Assembly (NCBI GenBank): GCA_964590995.1
Contig: CAZPYY010000029.1
Location: 1 to 12,913, forward strand
DNA: 12,913 nt
From: Susulua sp964590995
Lineage (GTDB): Bacteria; Omnitrophota; Gorgyraeia; Duberdicusellales; 4484-171
Direction: 5' to 3'
The notes under the pieces are model-generated. The model was not told the DNA's origin. It worked only from the letters and a program-made list of their open reading frames with translations, and did not search any database. Of the stretch, positions 6,823 to 12,913 are shown one piece after another. The position numbers and the translations under genes are program-made. Positions within the stretch are counted from its first letter, which is position 1; each line of letters opens with the position of its first letter.

Positions 6823-8632
6823 TGGGGAGAAATTGAGGTTTCCAGGTCGCTAAAAGGCCTCTAACCGAATTACCCACATAGACCTTATCAGCGCTTTTGA
6901 AGTCTTTTAGGTGGAGCACTTTCTCTTTTGCTTTCCCTTCTCTTATAAGATGTTCTCTTAATACTCCTGGCAAAAGGCCACTCTTAAGAGGTGGTGTATA
7001 TAGTCTTTTACTTTTGAGAACAAATATATTGGTTATGGTTCCCTCAGTAAGCTGGCCTCTTTCATTTAAGAAGATGGTTTCAAAATACCCTTTAGCTAAT
7101 CCGTTTTTTCTCTCCTGATCATAAAGAACTCTTCTGGTAGTCTTATGATATAAAAACTTATCCTTAGGATTCATTCTCTTATCACTTATTCTTATCTTAA
7201 CCGGAGTTTTAATCTTTTTTATTGGTTCTTTCTTGATGGTGATCTTCCCCTCTGCATCTAAAACTAACCTTACTTTTAAATTCCTATTCTCATTCAAGAC
7301 GGCTTCTTTTAATTTCTTTTTAATCTCTTTCCCTTTGTAGGGATAAGAGAAATGTTTAGCCGATTTCTCCACTCTCTTTAAATGCAAGTTTAAAAGATAA
7401 TATCCTTTATTCTTACCCCAAAGAATGCTCTCAATAAGGCCTATTTGCTCTAATCCATCTCGAAAGAACTTTGCTTTAAGTAGTGCTTCTTCATATTCAG
7501 CCTTTGCCTTTGAATCATAGACTATTCCTCCGCCAATGCCTAGCTCTCCCTTATTCTTCTTAATCTGAACAGTTCTTATAGCAACATTAAAACAACTCTT
7601 TCCCTTTGGCGAAATATACCCTATCGCTCCGGTATATATTCCCCGGGGTTCTTTCTCTAACTTCTTTATTATCTGCATAGTCTTAATCTTTGGCGCTCCG
7701 GTTACTGAACCACAAGGAAAAAGCGAAGAAAATACCTCTTTTAATCTTAAATTCTTCTTTAGCTTTCCCTCTATGGTTGAGGTCATCTGATAAAGGGTAG
7801 GGTGTTTTTCAATGTTAAAAAGCTTAGGTGTCCGCACTAATTTAGAAATTCTTCCTAAGTCATTCCGCAGCAAATCTACTATCATTAGATTTTCAGCTCT
7901 TACCTTTTTGCTCTTTTTTAAATCAGTTTTGCTCTTGAGGTCTTCTTTTCCGGTCTCCCCTCTTTTAATTGTTCCCTTCATTGGCCGGGCAATGATTTTA
8001 TTCTTATCAATCCTAAAGAATAACTCCGGAGATAATGAGAGTATCTTATCTGTGCTGGTATTAATTAAAGCCGAGTAAGGAGTAGGTTGGGATTTTCTTA
8101 AGTCTGAATACAAATTAACTACACCACCCTTAAAATCAAACTTCTCCTTAAAGGTAAAATTAACCTGATAGGTGAGGCCTTGCTCAAGATAATATCTTAT
8201 CTTCTTTATTTTTTCAGCATACTCTCTTTGGCTGATGTTTGGCCTTATGTTTTTTATCCCATATGATGATTTATCTAAAAGAGAGCAGGAACATTTCTGG
8301 TTGAACTTTTTCTTACTGCTTATCTCTATAGGCCTTTTACACACCCCAACCCAAGCTAAAGGAGTTCTGCTTCCTCCTCTTAAAAGCCGATGCGCTCCTT
8401 CTAAAAAATACCCAAATTCATAAGAGAAGTACCCGGCAAGCCAATAGCCTCCTTTAGAGTAATCTTCTAATCTCCTGAAGAATAAATCTAAATTATCTTT
8501 GGGCTTGAAGGTAAGGATATCTTTGAAGTTAGAAAATATAAAAGAAGATTGATCTTCTTGGGTCTTAGTCAAAGTCTCAAGAAAAACATAAGGCGGTTTT
8601 AAATTAAGAAGGTAATTAAGTGGGTAACTCAT
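6806..8632 (-). CDS. pabBC: Bifunctional aminodeoxychorismate synthase component I / 4-amino-4-deoxychorismate lyase
   Basis: This 608-residue fusion makes p-aminobenzoate for folate from chorismate. Residues about 1-395 are the PabB chorismate-binding domain, with RPMKGTIKRG (216-225) including the Lys219 that marks aminodeoxychorismate synthase (anthranilate synthases usually have Ala here). It also has MIVDLLRNDLGRIS, CGSVTGAPKIKTMQII and GGGIVYDSKAKAEYEEAL. Residues about 398-608 are a PLP fold-type IV lyase: the Schiff-base lysine is Lys497 in FLYHKTTRR, followed by GQLTEGTITNIFVLK and GLLPGVLRE. The frame opens upstream at 8701, but the ATG at 8632 is chosen because it forms an ATGA overlap with the fpg stop and gives a normal PabB N-terminus. 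The glutaminase partner PabA is not in the window. Confidence 0.93.
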   Translation of the reverse strand: MSYPLNYLLNLKPPYVFLETLTKTQEDQSSFIFSNFKDILTFKPKDNLDLFFRRLEDYSKGGYWLAGYFSYEFGYFLEGAHRLLRGGSRTPLAWVGVCKRPIEISSKKKFNQKCSCSLLDKSSYGIKNIRPNISQREYAEKIKKIRYYLEQGLTYQVNFTFKEKFDFKGGVVNLYSDLRKSQPTPYSALINTSTDKILSLSPELFFRIDKNKIIARPMKGTIKRGETGKEDLKSKTDLKKSKKVRAENLMIVDLLRNDLGRISKLVRTPKLFNIEKHPTLYQMTSTIEGKLKKNLRLKEVFSSLFPCGSVTGAPKIKTMQIIKKLEKEPRGIYTGAIGYISPKGKSCFNVAIRTVQIKKNKGELGIGGGIVYDSKAKAEYEEALLKAKFFRDGLEQIGLIESILWGKNKGYYLLNLHLKRVEKSAKHFSYPYKGKEIKKKLKEAVLNENRNLKVRLVLDAEGKITIKKEPIKKIKTPVKIRISDKRMNPKDKFLYHKTTRRVLYDQERKNGLAKGYFETIFLNERGQLTEGTITNIFVLKSKRLYTPPLKSGLLPGVLREHLIREGKAKEKVLHLKDFKSADKVYVGNSVRGLLATWKPQFLPIVKVK

Positions 8633-9429
8633 TGCTGACAATGCGGGCAAAAACAAGTCCCTCTTCCCCCTAAAGAAATCTTCTTTAAGGGTCTTTTGCA
8701 AGTATAGCAGGTTTTATCTTTTCTTCCGTATACCTTTAACCTCTTCTCCATTCCGCCTCTGTCGCCTCCTAAATCCCGATAGGTATCAACTGATGAGCCC
8801 TTATATTTTATGGCTTCTTTTAATACAGAGGCCATCTTTTTATGAAGACGCGTTATCTCGCTATTGCTCAAGGAGTTAGAAGGCCTTCTCGGGTCTATCT
8901 TAGCTAAAAACAAAGCCTCTTGAGCATAGATATTTCCTAGCCCGGCAATTAAGGTTTGATCTAAGAGAAGGACTTTTATCTTGGTCTTTCTGGTCACCAA
9001 GAGCTCTCTAAATTTAGTTAAGCTCATAACTAAGGCTTCTGGTCCTAATTCCTTTATGAATTTTAAATTTTTATAGTCCTTGCGCAGTCTTAATTCTCCT
9101 AATACCCGAGAATCCATATAATTTAAGACCTTGCCGTCGGAGAGATAAAAAACTGCTCGAGCCCTAGGGTCTTCTTTTCCGTAAAGAAGCCACCCTGATA
9201 TTCTTAAATGTATTACCAAAAACTTATCTTCTTTTAATTTAATTATTAGAGCCTTAGCCCTACGGCTGACCTCTTTAACTTTTTCGCCAATTAAGCCCTT
9301 TTTAAAACCAGCAGCTGAAGGCTCTTTGATGAGCTTGGGTTTGATTACCTTAATATTAACAATTTTTTTGTTGGTAATCTTTCTGGATAGCTCTCTTTTT
9401 ATAACCTCAACCTCTGGTAGTTCTGGCAT
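8629..9429 (-). CDS. mutM: Formamidopyrimidine-DNA glycosylase (Fpg/MutM)
   Basis: This 266-residue base-excision repair enzyme removes 8-oxoguanine and ring-opened purines and nicks the abasic site. The N-terminal MPELPEVE gives catalytic Pro2 and Glu3; Lys59 matches the conserved lysine. The helix-two-turn-helix motif GLGNIYAQEALF (163-174) follows, and a C-terminal zinc finger has Cys241, Cys244, Cys261 and Cys264 with the lesion-contacting Arg in GGRGT. All parts needed for glycosylase and lyase action are present. Odd points: the usual HLGMSG is HLRISG (Met to Ile77) and the usual DxRRFG is DSRVLG (Phe to Leu110), altering two of the three residues that fill the gap left by the flipped base. 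It starts three bases after yjbQ, with AAAGGA upstream, and overlaps pabBC by four bases. Confidence 0.93.
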   Translation of the reverse strand: MPELPEVEVIKRELSRKITNKKIVNIKVIKPKLIKEPSAAGFKKGLIGEKVKEVSRRAKALIIKLKEDKFLVIHLRISGWLLYGKEDPRARAVFYLSDGKVLNYMDSRVLGELRLRKDYKNLKFIKELGPEALVMSLTKFRELLVTRKTKIKVLLLDQTLIAGLGNIYAQEALFLAKIDPRRPSNSLSNSEITRLHKKMASVLKEAIKYKGSSVDTYRDLGGDRGGMEKRLKVYGRKDKTCYTCKRPLKKISLGGRGTCFCPHCQQ

Positions 9430-9432
9430 CTC

Positions 9433-9828
9433 TTATCCTTTAATAACTTTTACGTAAACTTCCCTGCTTCTTGGGCCGTCAAATTCACAAAAGTATATTC
9501 CCTGCCAAGTTCCTAAAACTAATCTCCCGTCTTCGACAATAATATTTAAAGAGCTGCCCAAGATAGAGGCTTTTATGTGGGAATCAGAATTCCCCTCAAG
9601 GTGAAAATACCCTTTTCCTTCGGGGATTAGCTTACCAAGATGATTAACAATATCTCTTCTAACTGAGGGATCAGCATTCTCATTGATAGTAAGAGCTGCG
9701 GTTGTATGAGGACAAAAAACAACACAAAGGCCAGAGTCTATCTTGGCCTGGCTAAGGACCTTATCGACATCCCTAGTAATATCAATAAATTCTTCTCTCT
9801 TCTTTGTGCTTACTCTAATCGACTCCAT
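9433..9828 (-). CDS. yjbQ: YjbQ/UPF0047 family protein (TIGR00149)
   Basis: This small 131-residue cytoplasmic protein is a full-length family member. Conserved elements are CPHTTAALTINENADPSV (39-56) with His41, the YFHLEGNSDSHIKASI block (74-89) with His76 and His84, and LGTWQGIYFCEFDGPRSR (105-122). These three histidines are the conserved polar residues of the family's trimeric barrel. Family members are annotated as secondary thiamine-phosphate synthase because a weak activity was found for the Escherichia coli protein, but the true role is unsettled and nothing here links it to thiamine. It starts four bases after the zinc ribbon gene without a clear Shine-Dalgarno and ends three bases before fpg, so it sits inside a coupled run. 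Confidence 0.92.
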   Translation of the reverse strand: MESIRVSTKKREEFIDITRDVDKVLSQAKIDSGLCVVFCPHTTAALTINENADPSVRRDIVNHLGKLIPEGKGYFHLEGNSDSHIKASILGSSLNIIVEDGRLVLGTWQGIYFCEFDGPRSREVYVKVIKG

Positions 9829-9832
9829 CTCT

Positions 9833-10060
9833 TTAGCTAGACCTTAAAAAGAGAATTAGAAGAACTACTATTAAGAAAGTCAATATTATTGCAACCCAAG
9901 GGCTCTTTTCGCGCCAGACACTTTCTTTACCGCAATAAAGACACATAGTTGCATCTTGGGGAATAGGTTTCTTGCAGTGCGGGCAAGGAACCAGCTTTTC
10001 AAAGTCTAAATCATCGCTCTCTTCAGATACAACCTTATAGTCAAAGTGGCCTTCATCCAT
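9833..10060 (-). CDS. Small membrane-anchored zinc ribbon protein
   Basis: This is a 75-residue protein of unrecognised specific family. Residues 1-22 are acidic. A zinc ribbon follows with Cys26, Cys29, Cys40 and Cys43 (CPHCKKPIPQDATMCLYCGK). Residues about 54-72 form one strongly hydrophobic helix ending in a short Arg-Ser-Ser tail. There is no N-terminal signal, so it is likely tail-anchored with the ribbon in the cytoplasm. The gene starts 12 bases after the dUTPase stop and ends four bases before yjbQ. Codon use and spacing match its neighbours, so it is a real gene. It may recruit a protein or nucleic acid to the membrane, but the sequence does not say which. Confidence 0.8.
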   Translation of the reverse strand: MDEGHFDYKVVSEESDDLDFEKLVPCPHCKKPIPQDATMCLYCGKESVWREKSPWVAIILTFLIVVLLILFLRSS

Positions 10061-10072
10061 CTTTATAAGATT

Positions 10073-10585
10073 CTATTTTAAGTTTCTATAGATTCCTTGA
10101 TACTCTTCGGTCTCGTCGACCCCAATAAACATCAATTGAACCACTCGGGCGTTTTGCTTAATGTTTATTCCCTTGGGATTTGAAACCACTAAGATAAATT
10201 CACCCTTACCTCTAAACCCGGCATCCCAGATTCCATTCTGGGTAAGCGCTCCGATTCTAAGAAGTGAGGTCCGGGTAAAACCTAAGGCTGCTAAATTATT
10301 GGGTAAATTTACAGCTTCGTTAGTTCTAACCTTATAAGTACCCTGCGGTAGCTGCCACCACCCATACTTATCTTCCTCTTTTCTTTTTTCGGAAGCCAGC
10401 TCTTTTCCTTCAGGCACTATCCTCTCGGAATTAGAAAAATCTATATCCCCGGCAGAATCAAATTCAAAGACCCTGTCAACAGTTAAGTCAAAACCATTAG
10501 GGGTTAGTTGTTTGTCTAAATTAATATAATTCTCAATCAGTTTCTCCTCTTTAATTAATTGTTCGATCTCTTTTTTATTTAACAT
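10073..10585 (-). CDS. dut: Archaeal-type dUTPase (dCTP deaminase/dUTPase superfamily)
   Basis: This 170-residue enzyme most likely hydrolyses dUTP to dUMP, keeping uracil out of DNA and feeding thymidylate synthesis. Features are TPNGFDLTVDRVFEF (28-42), LGFTRTSLLRIGA (101-113) and GIWDAGFRGKGEFILVVSNP (118-137). Asp121 sits where the nucleotide/water-activating Asp of dUTPases lies. A C-terminal VVQLMFIG...YQGIYRN tail follows. The layout matches the roughly 165-residue archaeal dUTPase group as I recall it, rather than the classic 150-residue bacterial Dut. The dCTP deaminase alternative, or the bifunctional deaminase-dUTPase, is not fully excluded because both share Glu129 in the GEFIL segment. 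It overlaps the upstream TIGR00725 gene by 11 bases and has AAAGG eight bases before its ATG. Confidence 0.82.
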   Translation of the reverse strand: MLNKKEIEQLIKEEKLIENYINLDKQLTPNGFDLTVDRVFEFDSAGDIDFSNSERIVPEGKELASEKRKEEDKYGWWQLPQGTYKVRTNEAVNLPNNLAALGFTRTSLLRIGALTQNGIWDAGFRGKGEFILVVSNPKGINIKQNARVVQLMFIGVDETEEYQGIYRNLK

Positions 10586-11027
10586 CTTTAGCCTTTCTCT
10601 TTACGTAGCTTATTGCCTCTTTGGCAGTCTTTACTTTTTTTATTCCTTCCACCTCCCAAGTATCTATCCCGGCTATTGGCTTCTCCTCATTAAAAGCAAA
10701 AGCAATCTCAGATAAGGTTCCGTACTCTCCGCTAATTGCGATGACCGCATCTACTGATCTTACCACTAAGATATTCCGGGCATACCCTAGGCCGGTAGGA
10801 ATTTTTACATCTACATACTTATTAGCATCTTCTCCGTCAGAGCTGGGAAGAATTCCTACGGTTAGTCCACCTTGTTTCTTAGCGCCTTTACAGGCTGCTT
10901 CCATTACTCCAGTTCTGCCTCCACAGATTAAAATCCACCCTTGCTGAGCAATGAGACCGCCTAATTCCTCGGCTACCCGGTAAATCTTCTTAGAACACTT
11001 ATGTCCGCCTACTACTGCAATATTCAT
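10575..11027 (-). CDS. TIGR00725/LOG-like Rossmann-fold nucleotide-binding protein
   Basis: This 150-residue protein has the SLOG/LOG-type Rossmann fold. MNIAVVGGHKCS opens the first strand and loop, ICGGRTGVMEAACKGA (34-49) is the nucleotide-binding glycine motif, and AISGEYGTLSEIAFAF (97-112) corresponds to the PGGxGTxxE signature of LOG proteins. The more canonical LOG enzymes release cytokinin-type bases from nucleotide monophosphates; the TIGR00725 group has no settled function. It is the full family length. It starts 31 bases after the tRNA gene with only a weak AAAAG upstream, and overlaps the dUTPase start by 11 bases. A role with nucleotides fits both fold and neighbour, but the substrate cannot be read. 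Confidence 0.88.
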   Translation of the reverse strand: MNIAVVGGHKCSKKIYRVAEELGGLIAQQGWILICGGRTGVMEAACKGAKKQGGLTVGILPSSDGEDANKYVDVKIPTGLGYARNILVVRSVDAVIAISGEYGTLSEIAFAFNEEKPIAGIDTWEVEGIKKVKTAKEAISYVKRKAKDVK

Positions 11028-11058
11028 CTTTTGTTATTAATACTTCTTTTTTTGTATA

Positions 11059-11130
11059 TGTCCCCGGCAGGAATCGAACCTGCATTTTTGGCTCCGGAGG
11101 CCAACGCTCTATCCGTTGAGCTACGGGGAC
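11059..11130 (-). tRNA. tRNA-Arg (anticodon CCG)
   Basis: The minus strand folds into a complete 72-base cloverleaf. The acceptor stem is GTCCCCG with CGGGGAC, the D-stem GCTC/GAGC, and the anticodon stem TTGGC/GCCAA around loop CTCCGGA (anticodon CCG, reading CGG). A four-base variable loop follows, then a T-arm GCAGG/CCTGC around TTCGATT and discriminator A. All stems are fully paired. CCA is not encoded and must be added by the nucleotidyltransferase. It lies 26 bases after the flavodoxin-like gene and 31 before the next gene with no clear own promoter or terminator, so it may be cut out of a longer transcript. Confidence 0.97.
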
Positions 11131-11156
11131 GCTTTTTTAAGAGAAGTAAACCGTTC

Positions 11157-11663
11157 TTAAGGATTCAGGTTGGTCAGAAGAGACTTTAAGAGCTTTTTAA
11201 AACTCTGCTCCAAATATAGATTATCGCCGGTCTTTGCCCCTGATAAGTTCTTGGAGAACAAAACTCTCATATCCTTCTTCCCTAAGACATTCTCTAGCTC
11301 TTTTAGAGCTCTTTTGCTTCCGGCTCCAGAACCAAAAGTTAAAAAGCAAGCTGCTGTTTTATTCTCCAAACCGCTAGCTCTATTTAAATAGCTACGTAGA
11401 GCTGGCGCATAAGTAAAAGCCCAGACCGGAGAAGCAAAAATAAGAAAGTCATACCTCCCTAAATTATAATCAGTATCTAACAGCTTGGGTTTTTTCTTCA
11501 AAGCAGCTTGCAGACACTGTTTAAAAAAAGGAATTACTTCTTTCTCTAATTTTAAATCAATTAAGTCTAGGCTACTACCTAAAGCTCCGATTGCCTCTTT
11601 TAAGAATAAACAAGCCTTTCTGGTATTGCCGGAAAATGAATAAAAAACTGCTGCTCCTCTCAT
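11157..11663 (-). CDS. Flavodoxin-like protein
   Basis: This 168-residue soluble protein has a flavodoxin fold. The phosphate-binding loop for FMN is YSFSGNTRK (8-16), following a short first strand. A second conserved element, YDFLIFASPVWAFTYAPALRSYL (about 71-93), matches the strand and loop that stack on the flavin in flavodoxin-domain oxidoreductases, and CFLTFGSGAGS (about 105-115) the next strand. It most likely shuttles electrons or reduces small molecules; the partner is unknown. It starts three bases after the EndoQ stop without an evident Shine-Dalgarno, suggesting coupling to EndoQ translation, and ends just before the tRNA. No redox-active Cys motif or membrane segment is visible. 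Confidence 0.85.
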   Translation of the reverse strand: MRGAAVFYSFSGNTRKACLFLKEAIGALGSSLDLIDLKLEKEVIPFFKQCLQAALKKKPKLLDTDYNLGRYDFLIFASPVWAFTYAPALRSYLNRASGLENKTAACFLTFGSGAGSKRALKELENVLGKKDMRVLFSKNLSGAKTGDNLYLEQSFKKLLKSLLTNLNP

Positions 11664-11666
11664 AAT

Positions 11667-12902
11667 TTAAAATAGTTTTAGTTGGTCCTCTACCTTTTCC
11701 TCTTCCTTCTTGAAAATCTTAATTATACCATACTCGCCATCATGGCCAGGAATTACTTCGATGTTCTTATCTCTTACTTTTTTTATACCCTCGGCTACTC
11801 TCCCCGGCAGCTTAGTAAATAGCTCATCGGCTGACATCTTATTCAAAATATTAAATTCAGGACCATTAGCATAGATTATATCTAAATACTCTCGCTCTAC
11901 AGCCTTGCTCTGCTTACCTACTCCTTTAGCTTCAGCAATTATCTCATCTAAACATACCCTGCTCTTGTAGCCGATAGCATTCTCAAGGATGAATCCTTCT
12001 TCCCTATCCGCTAATTCTTCTACTCGGCTTAATACTCCTCTAGTTAAAGGCTTCTTACAAACCGGGCAATTACCCTGATGTTTTTTCGTCTCCTCAGGAT
12101 GAAAGTTCACCTTACAATTCCTATGTCCGTCATAGTGGTATTTGCCTTCCTCAGGAAAGAATTCTATGGTATAAAGAAACTTCTCCTTATCCTTAGTCTC
12201 TAAAACATGTTTGATCTCTTGGTAACTAAGCTCACAATTAAAGACATTAGCTTCTCGGCCAATCCGAGAAGGAGAGTGGGAATCAGAATTTGAAACTAAA
12301 GAATATTTATCGATCTTTGAGACCATCCAATTCATTGCTGGGTCTGAACTTAGGCCGGTCTCTAAAGCAGTTATCTTCTCGGTGTATTTCCCGTAAGCAT
12401 CTTCGAGGGAATTAAAGCCTGACTTTGAACCAAAGACTGAAAACCAAGGAGTCCAGATATGAGCTGGAATTAACATTAAATCTGAAGATATTTTAAATAA
12501 CTCCTCAGCTAATCTCTTGCAACTTAAGCCTAATATCGGCCGCCCGTCAGAAGCAATGTTGCCGTGGGATGAGAGCATCTTGTTTATCTCACCAACCACC
12601 TCCAAAGAGGGAGCTAACACCACATTATGAACCCGGTAGACTCCTCCGTCTTGAGAAAAGATACTTGAGATCTCAGCTGAAGGGATAAAGTGGATACCTT
12701 GATAGATATATAGGCCGCTCTTTTTATCAGGCACTAAGTATTTTTTTAGCTCCTGATGCCAGAGGTGGTGAGTAAAGTCTCCTGTTCCCAGTAGGTCTAC
12801 CCCTTTAAGCTTAGCCCACTTGGCTAAGTTAGGAATATCCATAGACCGGGAAGTAGCCCGGGAGTATTTTGAGTGGATATGAAAATCAGCTACAAACTCC
12901 AT
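11667..12902 (-). CDS. EndoQ-type PHP-domain endonuclease (TIGR00375 family)
   Basis: This 411-residue protein matches endonuclease Q, which nicks DNA 5' to deaminated bases (uracil, hypoxanthine, xanthine) and abasic sites. The PHP metal-site motifs are DFHIHSKYS (His8, His10), LGTGDFTHHLW (38-48), PSAEISS (74-80), LIPAHIWTPWFSVFG (144-158) and VSNSDSHSPSRIGRE (203-217). A zinc-binding segment follows with Cys263, His268, Cys279 and Cys282 as likely ligands (assigned by eye), then a C-terminal domain (about 300-395). The last five residues are QLKLF, resembling a bacterial sliding-clamp motif. The family was first annotated as a putative DNA helicase. The ATG at 12902 gives the usual N-terminus, although the frame stays open for the 11 bases to the window edge. 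It is followed after three bases by the flavodoxin-like gene. Confidence 0.88.
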   Translation of the reverse strand: MEFVADFHIHSKYSRATSRSMDIPNLAKWAKLKGVDLLGTGDFTHHLWHQELKKYLVPDKKSGLYIYQGIHFIPSAEISSIFSQDGGVYRVHNVVLAPSLEVVGEINKMLSSHGNIASDGRPILGLSCKRLAEELFKISSDLMLIPAHIWTPWFSVFGSKSGFNSLEDAYGKYTEKITALETGLSSDPAMNWMVSKIDKYSLVSNSDSHSPSRIGREANVFNCELSYQEIKHVLETKDKEKFLYTIEFFPEEGKYHYDGHRNCKVNFHPEETKKHQGNCPVCKKPLTRGVLSRVEELADREEGFILENAIGYKSRVCLDEIIAEAKGVGKQSKAVEREYLDIIYANGPEFNILNKMSADELFTKLPGRVAEGIKKVRDKNIEVIPGHDGEYGIIKIFKKEEEKVEDQLKLF

Positions 12903-12913
12903 ATGCTCGACTG

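Noticed and set aside
6806..8632. Anthranilate synthase component I (TrpE) as the identity of the N-terminal domain.
   Set aside because: The PMKGT lysine and the fused aminotransferase class IV lyase indicate PabB-PabC.
8633..8701. Upstream ATG at 8701 as the start of the pabBC fusion.
   Set aside because: It would overlap the Fpg zinc finger coding region by about 70 bases and add residues unlike PabB; 8632 gives a clean ATGA overlap.
11137..11160. Inverted repeat TTAAGA/TCTTAA beside the tRNA as a terminator of the flavodoxin gene.
   Set aside because: Only six AT-rich pairs with a 12-base loop, overlapping the stop codon and followed by A rather than T on the transcribed strand.
11667..12902. 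DNA helicase, the older label for this family.
   Set aside because: There is no Walker A or helicase motif; PHP-type metal motifs, the Cys-rich zinc segment and overall length fit EndoQ.
1..12913. CRISPR arrays, prophage genes, intact insertion sequences or toxin-antitoxin pairs.
   Set aside because: No regularly spaced repeats, transposase or integrase frames or phage genes were seen; the genes are mostly housekeeping or repair.

Overview
The window is an AT-rich bacterial chromosome segment in which every recognisable gene lies on the minus strand, so it is described here from high to low coordinates. Several features point to a bacterium of the PVC (Chlamydiae/Planctomycetes/Verrucomicrobia) or Omnitrophota-like range rather than an archaeon. 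The V-type ATPase genes are ordered E, DUF2764, A, B as in Chlamydia, and the B subunit reads much like chlamydial AtpB. Fpg and a fused PabB-PabC are bacterial-style genes. The tRNA does not encode its CCA end. The placement is an inference from gene content; no phylogenetic test was possible.

Region 1 (about 9433-12902) mixes DNA repair and nucleotide-pool genes. In order these are an EndoQ-type PHP endonuclease for deaminated bases, a flavodoxin-like protein, tRNA-Arg(CCG), a TIGR00725/LOG-like Rossmann protein, an archaeal-type dUTPase, a small membrane-anchored zinc ribbon protein, and a YjbQ/UPF0047 protein. Region 2 (4064-9429) is a tightly packed, translationally coupled run: fpg (mutM), a pabB-pabC fusion, pyrK, a half-size TauE/SafE membrane protein, pyrD (type 1B) and pyrF. 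It covers oxidised-base repair, p-aminobenzoate synthesis for folate, and the last steps of UMP synthesis. Region 3 (3913-4063) is the only sizeable gene-free gap. It holds a cluster of strong inverted repeats and then a promoter and Shine-Dalgarno site for the ATPase operon. Region 4 (1-3912) is the start of a V/A-type ATPase operon: atpE, a DUF2764 gene, atpA and atpB, with atpB running off the left edge.

The most notable points are the following. EndoQ ends in QLKLF, which looks like a bacterial sliding-clamp binding peptide. An archaeal-style dUTPase sits near EndoQ and Fpg, suggesting a uracil/damaged-base module. A single-repeat TauE/SafE protein is embedded between the two DHODH subunit genes. 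DUF2764 occupies an ATPase subunit slot. A hairpin cluster separates pyrF from the ATPase operon. Fpg carries substitutions at residues that normally fill the lesion void. No stretch over 300 bases lacks a gene.
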